Positions 1-4,521 of a DNA stretch of 5,550 nt are shown here, in pieces. Source of the stretch: Deltaproteobacteria bacterium. Lineage in GTDB: Bacteria; Desulfobacterota; DAOWNY01. The stretch's first letter is position 1; each line of letters begins with the position of its first letter. The notes below the pieces were generated by a model. The model was not told the DNA's origin. It ran no database searches and saw nothing but the letters and a program-made list of their open reading frames with translations. The position numbers and the translations under genes were made by a program. The stretch covers positions 1-5,550 of the forward strand of contig DAOWNY010000123.1 of NCBI GenBank assembly GCA_030642325.1, written 5' to 3'.

Positions 1-522
1 AGTTCCGTAACCCTTATGTCTTGCAAAGTTATAGACGGAATATTTTTTATGATAATTTATCATAATTTTATCCCGGATAACCTTGGCAATTATTGAGGCG
101 GCAGCAATCGAAAAACTTAGATTATCCCCCTTCTTGATCGTTTGCTGAGGAATCGGGATGGGGATTCTAATTATTCCGTCAACCAGCAGGAAATCAACCT
201 GAGGACCCAGGCAATAGACAGCCATCTTCATTGCCCTAAGCCCTGCCTGGCCGATATTTATCCGGTCAATCTCATCTTGATCCACCATTCCCATTCCCAC
301 CGCTTTCGCTGCTTCGCAGATTCGACCGAATAGTTTTTCACGCTGACCAGACGATAGTTTTTTAGAATCTTTTATTCCCGAAACATTAAAAGCAGGGGGG
401 AAAATCACCGCTGCAGCCACCACCGGCCCGGCTAAAGGCCCTCTTCCGACTTCATCAACCCCTGCTATTTCACGGAATCCTTCGCTAAACGCTTTTTGTT
501 CGTATGTTCGCAAATTTTCCAT
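1..522 (-). CDS. rnhB: Ribonuclease HII (3' end beyond window)
   Basis: RNase HII cuts the RNA strand of RNA-DNA hybrids in the cytoplasm and starts removal of single ribonucleotides misincorporated in DNA. The visible 174 codons read without interruption from an ATG at 522 to the left edge. The family signature GVDEVGRGPLAGP lies at about residues 21-33, with catalytic Asp23 and Glu24 and the GRG motif at 26-28. The third acidic residue is Asp115 in LLVDG, and the fourth is Asp151 in SIIAKVIRD. The substrate-sensing Tyr172 is in HKGYGT. All key residues of the type 2 enzyme are therefore present. Family members are usually about 200-260 residues, so only a C-terminal piece is missing. An in-frame stop lies eight codons upstream with no other usual start between, so ATG 522 is well supported, although its Shine-Dalgarno is weak. 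It is the last visible gene of the ffh-rplS operon. Confidence 0.96.
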   Translation of the reverse strand, partial: MENLRTYEQKAFSEGFREIAGVDEVGRGPLAGPVVAAAVIFPPAFNVSGIKDSKKLSSGQREKLFGRICEAAKAVGMGMVDQDEIDRINIGQAGLRAMKMAVYCLGPQVDFLLVDGIIRIPIPIPQQTIKKGDNLSFSIAAASIIAKVIRDKIMINYHKKYSVYNFARHKGYGT

Positions 523-528
523 CCCGAG

Positions 529-564
529 AGTTTGATCTTTGCCTTAAGCCGGCATACTCAAACT
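529..564 (-). repeat. Nested inverted repeat in the rplS-rnhB gap
   Basis: The 48-nt gap between rplS and rnhB contains a perfect 7-bp inverted repeat, AGTTTGA (529-535) with TCAAACT (558-564). Nested inside is a second 4-bp pair, TGCC (540-543) with GGCA (551-554), around a 7-nt loop. In the operon transcript this could fold as a two-tier hairpin ending 6 nt before the rnhB start codon. No U-run follows it on the minus strand, so it does not look like an intrinsic terminator. A role in mRNA processing or in limiting rnhB translation is inference only. Confidence 0.5.
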
Positions 565-570
565 TATCTG

Positions 571-912
571 TTATCTTTTTTCTCTTATTCGGGCCTTTTT
601 CCCCTTAAGCTTACGAAGGTAATAAAGCCGTGATCTTCTCACTCTACCCCTGGTGACGATATCTACTTTATCTATCATTGGTGAATGGAAAAAAAATATT
701 CTCTCCACGCCCAATCCGTAAGAAATTTTTCTTACCGTAAAACTGGTTCGATTGGCTCCTTTTTTCTTGCAGATCACTACTCCTTCAAATACTTGGATCC
801 TTTGCTTTTCGCCCTCCTGAACCTTTGCATGGACTTTCACGGTATCCCCGGCTTTGAAATCGGGGACTTCACTTTTCATCTGTTCTTTTTCAACCAAATC
901 CATTATAGTCAT
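571..912 (-). CDS. rplS: 50S ribosomal protein L19
   Basis: L19 is a structural protein of the large ribosomal subunit, located at the 30S-50S interface. The 113-residue product matches the family length (about 113-120) and pattern: PDFKAGDTVKVHAKV near residues 17-31, IQVFEGVVI at 39-47, then FTVRKISYGLGVERIF at 58-73, HSP at 76-78, and a basic tail with LYYLRKLKGKKARIREKR at 96-113. The ATG at 912 has a GAGGA Shine-Dalgarno 5 nt upstream, overlapping the trmD stop codon. A second ATG three codons in (903) would leave that site too far away. The gap to trmD is only 8 nt, so coupling is likely, and there is no room for the separate L19 leader RNA known from Firmicutes. Variation such as FFHSP where many homologues have PLHSP looks harmless. 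Confidence 0.98.
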   Translation of the reverse strand: MTIMDLVEKEQMKSEVPDFKAGDTVKVHAKVQEGEKQRIQVFEGVVICKKKGANRTSFTVRKISYGLGVERIFFFHSPMIDKVDIVTRGRVRRSRLYYLRKLKGKKARIREKR

Positions 913-920
913 CTTTTTCC

Positions 921-1655
921 TCAGCCCTGCTTTAAATCAATTTTAATCTCGGCCAAAAGAACCTCATCTTTTTTGGAAATTTTTGCTTCTTTTAGTAAAT
1001 CCGGCCTTCTTATCGTCGTTCTCTTGAGGGATTCTTTCCTTCTCCATATTGCTATTTCCTGATGATTGCCCGACAACAACACCTCCGGAACCATCATTCC
1101 TCGATAACAGCGAGGTCTGGTGTATTGAGGGTATTCCAACAATCCTTCGTAAAAAGAATCGGCGGTCTCGCCGCCGCCTAAAGCTCCGGGTATTAATCGA
1201 ACCACAGCGTCTATTACTACCATAGCTGCTAATTCTCCCCCCGTCAATACATAGTCTCCAATAGAAATTTCTTCATCTACCCAAAATTCTCTTACTCTTT
1301 CATCAACCCCCTCGTATCGTCCGCAGATAAAAATTAAACTATCACTCCTCGCCAAATTTACCGCTTTTTGCTGAGTATAGCGAATTCCCTGGGGGGTCAT
1401 CAAAACAACCTTTGCCGCCTGATTATCTCTCTTAATCGATTCCACCCCTCTGATGATCGGTTCGGGTTTCATTAACATTCCACCACCACCTCCGTAAGGA
1501 TAATCATCAGTCATGCGGTGCTTGTCATGTGAGTAGTCTCTTATATTATGAATTCGTATATCTACTAATCCGGAGGTTATTGCCCGCTTTAAAATACTTT
1601 GCTCAAAGGGAGAACTAAACATCTCGGGAAAAATAGTAAGAATATCAATTCTCAT
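921..1655 (-). CDS. trmD: tRNA (guanine-37-N1)-methyltransferase
   Basis: TrmD transfers methyl from S-adenosylmethionine to N1 of G37 in tRNAs with G36, which prevents +1 frameshifting. It is a dimeric SPOUT enzyme with a trefoil knot. From the ATG the product is 244 residues, the usual length. It opens with MRIDILTIFPEMF. It then shows PYGGGGGMLMKPEPI near 53-67, the SAM-knot segments FICGRYEGVDERV (109-121) and ISIGDYVLTGGELA (130-143), and LLEYPQYTRPR (172-182). The catalytic Asp of the DSF motif is Asp166. The linker before that Asp (ALGGGETA) looks about two residues shorter than the common form. I prefer ATG 1655 because it matches the family N-terminus, although its GAGG lies only 3 nt upstream. 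A TTG at 1664 would add MRI. The gene overlaps the end of rimM by 11 nt from the ATG, which suggests translational coupling. Confidence 0.97.
   Translation of the reverse strand: MRIDILTIFPEMFSSPFEQSILKRAITSGLVDIRIHNIRDYSHDKHRMTDDYPYGGGGGMLMKPEPIIRGVESIKRDNQAAKVVLMTPQGIRYTQQKAVNLARSDSLIFICGRYEGVDERVREFWVDEEISIGDYVLTGGELAAMVVIDAVVRLIPGALGGGETADSFYEGLLEYPQYTRPRCYRGMMVPEVLLSGNHQEIAIWRRKESLKRTTIRRPDLLKEAKISKKDEVLLAEIKIDLKQG
1160..1176 (-). other. GC-only hairpin inside trmD
   Basis: Within trmD a perfect 6-bp all-GC inverted repeat, CGGCGG with CCGCCG around a 5-nt loop, stands out against the AT-rich surroundings. It falls on the codons for Gly-Gly-Glu-Thr-Ala just before the catalytic DSF motif. 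The repeat is seen directly. It may simply reflect adjacent GGC and GCC codons, and no function is claimed. Confidence 0.45.
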
Positions 1656-2178
1656 TATCCTCAAGTAGCCCTTCCAGAGGTTGTATGACCATCATATTTT
1701 TATCAACATCAATCTTTGTTACTACATCGGGTATCGCAGGAATTAAATGCTCCGCTCCCTCGTTTCGAGCAACATAAACATCGTTACTGCCGGTGGACAA
1801 AATTTCTTTTATTTTTCCCAGGTATTTTCCCTGCCTGGTAAAAACATTTAATCCAATTATTTCAAACCAGTAGTACTCTCCCGATGGTAATCCAGGCAGA
1901 TTTTTTTTTGGTATATATATATTACAACCCACCAACTTTCCGGCATCATCGCGGGAACAAATATTACCAAGGGTTATAAAAAAAATATTTTTATGCGGTT
2001 GAAAAGCTGTCAGTTTGTACCTTATAAAATCTCCCCCCTCCCCGTTTAAATAGATCTCTTTGCGGGATAGGTGGGATAAAAAAGATTCTGTCGAACTTCC
2101 ATAGGATATAACTTTAAGCTTTCCTTTTATTCCCTGGGCGTTAACTATTTTGCCTATGGCCAAAAAATCCTCTTTCAT
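1645..2178 (-). CDS. rimM: 16S rRNA processing / ribosome maturation factor RimM
   Basis: RimM helps late maturation of the 30S head, binds ribosomal protein S19 and supports 16S rRNA processing. The 177-residue product has the two-domain layout of the family. The N-terminal RimM domain (about 5-92) opens with FLAIGKIVNAQGIKGKLKVI, the conserved GxxxxxxGxKG pattern. The C-terminal PRC-barrel domain starts around YYWFEIIGL (102-110), continues through GKIKEILSTGSNDVYVA and HLIPAIPDVV, and ends in a short acidic tail. The conserved tyrosine pair of the linker (YYW) is present. The ATG at 2178 lies 8 nt downstream of the khpA stop and has no good Shine-Dalgarno, so it may depend on coupling to khpA. 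The 3' end overlaps trmD, its usual partner gene. The N-terminal domain is somewhat divergent, but identification is secure. Confidence 0.96.
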   Translation of the reverse strand: MKEDFLAIGKIVNAQGIKGKLKVISYGSSTESFLSHLSRKEIYLNGEGGDFIRYKLTAFQPHKNIFFITLGNICSRDDAGKLVGCNIYIPKKNLPGLPSGEYYWFEIIGLNVFTRQGKYLGKIKEILSTGSNDVYVARNEGAEHLIPAIPDVVTKIDVDKNMMVIQPLEGLLEDNEN

Positions 2179-2186
2179 GAAAATTT

Positions 2187-2417
2187 CTACTCTATTATCT
2201 CCAAAACAGCCCGTTTTTTAATTTTAGTAGAGGAGGCGTTTAAAATTGTTCTCATTGCCCTGGCGGTTCTGCCCTGTTTCCCAATGACCTTCCCTAAATC
2301 TTCTTTTGCTACTTTTAATTCTATCACCGACGTTACCGAACCTCCAACCTCAGAGACTTCTACCTCATCAGGGTTGTCAACTAAAGATTTAGCTATGTAT
2401 TCTATCAATTCTTTCAT
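2187..2417 (-). CDS. khpA: KH-domain RNA-binding protein KhpA
   Basis: This is a 76-residue single KH domain protein of the KhpA/YlqC family (UPF0109), a small cytoplasmic RNA-binding protein. In several Gram-positive bacteria it partners with KhpB (Jag/EloR) and affects cell elongation and small-RNA networks. That partner is not in this window, so the role here is inferred from family only. The KH signature is clear: LGKVIGKQGRTARAMR at about 41-56, with the RNA-contacting GxxG loop as GKQG (46-49). The N-terminus MKELIEYIAKSLVDNPDEV and the length are typical. The start at 2417 is well supported by GGAGG with an 8-nt spacer. Its position between rpsP and rimM is the conserved place for this gene. 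Confidence 0.95.
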   Translation of the reverse strand: MKELIEYIAKSLVDNPDEVEVSEVGGSVTSVIELKVAKEDLGKVIGKQGRTARAMRTILNASSTKIKKRAVLEIIE

Positions 2418-2503
2418 TTGAATAACCTCCAGAGCAATTCTTTGATTTAGTTTCGGCCTAAAACAATAAACCTTAAATTATACGTCTAGTTAGAATAATA
2501 AAA
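2418..2503 (-). other. rpsP-khpA intergenic spacer
   Basis: This 86-nt spacer is the longest gap inside the operon. On the minus strand it carries a perfect TATAAT (2477-2482), but no convincing -35 hexamer at 16-18 bp, and then the strong khpA Shine-Dalgarno (GGAGG, 2426-2430). An internal promoter is possible but weakly supported. No terminator-like hairpin with a U-run is visible, so read-through from rpsP is expected. Confidence 0.35.
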
Positions 2504-2746
2504 TTACACAATTCCTTCCCTTTTTATAAGATTCTTAACTGTTGCTGTTGGCTCTGCTCCCTTTCCAAGCCAGCCTAGCACCTTTTCTTTATTAACTTTA
2601 ACCTCTGCGGGATCTTTCCCTGGATCATAGGTTCCTAAGAGTTCAATAAACTTACCGTCTCGAGGAGCTCGAGAGTCGGATACTACGATTTGATAAAAAG
2701 GTTTCTTTTTAGCACCCTTCCGCCTTAATCTTATTTTTGCGGCCAA
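2504..2746 (-). CDS. rpsP: 30S ribosomal protein S16
   Basis: S16 is a small-subunit ribosomal protein needed for 30S assembly. Starting from TTG at 2746 the product is 80 residues, the usual family size, and begins MAAKIRLRRKGAKKKPFYQI, which closely matches the family start MAVKIRL. Further signatures are VVSDSRAPRDGKFIELLGTYDP around 21-42 and the C-terminal WLGKGAEPTATVKNLI. Two upstream codons, ATG 2755 and GTG 2758, are in frame. They would add MLKL or MMLKL, which is unlike the family, and they sit 2 nt from or inside the Shine-Dalgarno. I therefore chose TTG. The gene follows ffh closely and is followed by khpA. Product identity is certain; only the start is debatable. Confidence 0.96.
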   Translation of the reverse strand: MAAKIRLRRKGAKKKPFYQIVVSDSRAPRDGKFIELLGTYDPGKDPAEVKVNKEKVLGWLGKGAEPTATVKNLIKREGIV

Positions 2747-2753
2747 TTTTAGC

Positions 2754-2764
2754 ATCACCTCCTT
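2754..2764 (-). promoter_or_regulatory. Perfect Shine-Dalgarno of rpsP, decides its start
   Basis: On the minus strand AAGGAGGTGAT is an 11-nt perfect complement to the usual 16S rRNA 3' end. The TTG at 2746 lies 7 nt beyond its last base and 11 nt from GGAGG, a workable distance. The ATG at 2755 overlaps this pairing region and lies just 2 nt from GGAGG. Site position and protein homology therefore both favour the TTG start. Confidence 0.75.
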
Positions 2765-2782
2765 ATTAAATGGGATTGAAAA

Positions 2783-4114
2783 TCAAAAAGGTAAAGATAC
2801 CTTGCCAAGTCCTTTCATTCCGGATTTTTTTAGCCTCTTCATCATCCTCTTCATTTTTAGATAATTATTCATCAATCGATTTACATCCTGAACGGTAGTG
2901 CCGCTACCCCTTGCAATCCTTTTCCGACGGCTCCCGTTTAGAATGGCATGATTCTCCCTTTCTTTGATGGTCATTGAATCAATGATTGCCCCAATCTTAA
3001 TTAATTCCGTATTTGCCGGTTCCAGGTTTGAGTCTTTCTTCATCCGGCCAATCCCGGGAATCATCCCGATAATATCTTCCAGGGAACCCATTTTCCTTAT
3101 CTGTTTGAGCTGATATCTGAAATCCTCCAGAGTGAATGTCTCCTTGCGGATTTTTTTTTCCAGTTCTTTTACTTTTTTTTCTTCAAAAGTTTTCTGGACT
3201 TTTTCCACCAAAGAAACGATATCGCCCATTCCCAATATTCGGGAGGCTACCCTATCCGCATGAAACTCCTCAATGGCATCCAGTTTTTCCCCGGTTCCTA
3301 AAAATTTAATGGGCTTTCCCGTCACCGCCTTAATGGAGAGAGCCGCACCCCCCCGGGCATCCCCATCCATTTTGGTCAGGATGACTCCATCAATTCCCAA
3401 TAGTTCATCAAATTTTTTCGCAACATTAACCGCATCTTGCCCGGCCATGGCGTCAGCCACAAACAGTATTTCGCTGGGGTTTGTTTCCTCCTTGATGGTT
3501 TGAAGTTCTTCCATCAGTGCTTCGTCTATGTGCAGTCTTCCGGCAGTATCAATAATTAGAGTATCAAATCCATTGTTCCCGGCAAAATCGAGGGCATTGC
3601 GGCAAATCTCAGAAGGTTTTTCATGCTCACGAGGAAAATAAGCCTCTATTTTTAACTGATCGGACAATTTGTGAAGTTGTTCTATTGCGGCAGGACGATA
3701 GATATCCGCCGGCACCAGATAAGGATTGCGGCCCTTTTCCTTTAAGAGATTAGCTATCTTAGCACTGGTGACAGTTTTACCCGTTCCCTGAAGTCCCACC
3801 AACATAAACGAAATGGGAGGACTGCCGGCGAGTCGCAACCCTTCGTTTTTTTCCCCCAAAAGATGAATAAGCTCCTCGTGAACAATTTTAGACATCTGTT
3901 GACCGGGGGTAATACTGCCCAATACCTCCCGACCAATTGCTCTACTTTTGACCGAATCAATAAAGTTTTTTGCTACCTTAAAGTTAACATCAGCCTCAAG
4001 TAAAGACATCCGGATTTCCCTGAGAGCATCCTGAATGTTTTTTTCGCTGAGCTTACCGTAGCCTCGCAGGTCTTTGAAAATCAGGCTAAGTTTGTCGGTT
4101 AAGTTCTCAAACAT
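2783..4114 (-). CDS. ffh: Signal recognition particle GTPase Ffh (SRP54)
   Basis: Ffh binds SRP RNA and signal sequences of nascent membrane proteins, then docks with FtsY at the membrane in a GTP-dependent way. The 443-residue product is of family length. The N domain helical bundle spans about 1-90. The G domain follows, with G1 GLQGTGKT (107-114, Lys113), the DIYRPAA segment (137-143), G3 DTAGR (189-193), G4 TKMDGDARGG (247-256) and G5-region GTGEK (273-277). The methionine-rich M domain spans about 310-435 and includes the finger-loop segment GSLEDIIGMIPG (343-354) and the RNA-binding helix-turn-helix around RIARGSGTTVQDVNRLM (399-415). The residue after the P-loop GKT is Val115, where Thr is usual. 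ATG 4114 has GAGGA 6 nt upstream. It is the first gene of the operon, and ylxM, its neighbour in Bacillus, is absent here. Confidence 0.98.
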   Translation of the reverse strand: MFENLTDKLSLIFKDLRGYGKLSEKNIQDALREIRMSLLEADVNFKVAKNFIDSVKSRAIGREVLGSITPGQQMSKIVHEELIHLLGEKNEGLRLAGSPPISFMLVGLQGTGKTVTSAKIANLLKEKGRNPYLVPADIYRPAAIEQLHKLSDQLKIEAYFPREHEKPSEICRNALDFAGNNGFDTLIIDTAGRLHIDEALMEELQTIKEETNPSEILFVADAMAGQDAVNVAKKFDELLGIDGVILTKMDGDARGGAALSIKAVTGKPIKFLGTGEKLDAIEEFHADRVASRILGMGDIVSLVEKVQKTFEEKKVKELEKKIRKETFTLEDFRYQLKQIRKMGSLEDIIGMIPGIGRMKKDSNLEPANTELIKIGAIIDSMTIKERENHAILNGSRRKRIARGSGTTVQDVNRLMNNYLKMKRMMKRLKKSGMKGLGKVSLPF

Positions 4115-4147
4115 TGATTGTCCTCAAATAAAAAGTATAATCTATAT

Positions 4148-4156
4148 ACTATAACA
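4148..4156 (-). promoter_or_regulatory. Candidate extended -10 element for ffh operon
   Basis: On the minus strand TGTTATAGT is a TGn-extended -10 (TATAGT, five of six to consensus) about 34 nt before the ffh ATG. No good -35 lies at 17 bp. It is either a second start site or a by-product of the AT-rich sequence next to the better-matched promoter just upstream. Confidence 0.35.
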
Positions 4157-4160
4157 AAAC

Positions 4161-4189
4161 ATTTTATTGAATACTACAATAATTTTCAA
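4161..4189 (-). promoter_or_regulatory. Candidate sigma-70 promoter of the ffh operon
   Basis: Read on the minus strand, TTGAAA (4184-4189, five of six to TTGACA) is followed after exactly 17 bp by TAAAAT (4161-4166, five of six to TATAAT). Transcription would begin near 4154, giving a leader of about 40 nt before the ffh ATG, which includes the GAGGA ribosome site at 4121-4125. No other promoter of this quality is seen within the operon, so it probably drives all seven genes. Confidence 0.6.
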
Positions 4190-4197
4190 AATGCAAG

Positions 4198-4208
4198 GAA
4201 ACAGTTTC
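4198..4208. repeat. Short palindrome upstream of the ffh promoter
   Basis: GAAAC-A-GTTTC is a perfect 5-bp inverted repeat around one central base. It sits just upstream of the candidate ffh -35 element, at about -44 to -54 from the predicted start. The position would suit an activator or UP-element-like site, but a repeat this short can arise by chance in AT-rich DNA. Confidence 0.25.
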
Positions 4209-4360
4209 AACGCATTGGCATTACAATAAAATAATAGTCCGTTTTATATATTTTAGCCGACTTCGACTTTACTCATTTCGTATCTATATACACGCAGTTC
4301 AATATGAATTCTAACCTTGAACGAGTTACAGTTAGCAGGCTTTGATAAATTTTGTAATAA

Positions 4361-4387
4361 TTGAAGTCTTTTTGATATTGATTTCAA
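4361..4387. repeat. Imperfect inverted repeat upstream of recJ
   Basis: TTGAAGTC (4361-4368) and GATTTCAA (4380-4387) form an 8-bp inverted repeat with one G-T mismatch around an 11-nt loop. A T-rich stretch follows at 4401-4410 after a 13-nt gap, so it does not fit an intrinsic terminator well. No gene ends nearby on either strand. It could be an operator about 65 bp upstream of the recJ -35, or chance. Confidence 0.25.
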
Positions 4388-4451
4388 CTCGTAAATTATT
4401 TTTATTTTTTAATCAACTTTGAGCTTTATTCATCCTCAAACAAAAAAAGGA

Positions 4452-4480
4452 TTGATGAAAAAAGAACAGGATAGTATAGT
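4452..4480 (+). promoter_or_regulatory. Candidate sigma-70 promoter of recJ
   Basis: TTGATG (4452-4457, four of six to consensus) is separated by exactly 17 bp from TATAGT (4475-4480, five of six). Transcription would start near 4487, giving a leader of about 35 nt before the recJ ATG. This is the best promoter match on the plus strand of the intergenic region. Confidence 0.55.
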
Positions 4481-4521
4481 TTACAAAATTTATTATTAAT
4501 AACAATGGGGCTATCTAAAAT

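Larger units (their letters stand above)
4115..4521. other. Divergent ffh-recJ intergenic control region
   Basis: About 407 bp separate the divergent starts of ffh and recJ. The stretch is markedly AT-rich and holds no open reading frame with a credible Shine-Dalgarno and length. I see no tRNA-like or SRP-RNA-like sequence. Candidate sigma-70 promoters lie near each end, close to the genes they would serve. The middle part (about 4210-4355) shows nothing I can name. Two small inverted repeats (4198-4208 and 4361-4387) are listed separately. Confidence 0.7.

Noticed and set aside
685..1062. Plus-strand open frame of 125 codons opposite rplS and trmD.
   Set aside because: It lies wholly antisense to two secure genes, and its product is a phenylalanine- and serine-rich shadow with no recognisable domain.
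2477..2482. Perfect minus-strand TATAAT between rpsP and khpA as an internal promoter.
   Set aside because: No acceptable -35 at 16-18 bp and no TGn extension; such hexamers are common in AT-rich spacers. It is mentioned only in the spacer entry.
4191..4229. Twelve-codon plus-strand frame starting ATG CAA GGA in the intergenic region.
   Set aside because: No ribosome site, very short, and it runs across the ffh promoter area on the opposite strand.
4267..4293. Plus-strand TCGACT with 16-bp spacing to TATATA as a further promoter.
   Set aside because: Both hexamers match consensus poorly, and no gene would be served that lacks a better candidate nearer its start.
4115..4521. Possible SRP RNA (ffs) gene beside ffh.
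   Set aside because: I looked for the conserved GGAA tetraloop and asymmetric-loop context of SRP RNA and saw no stem of suitable size on either strand.
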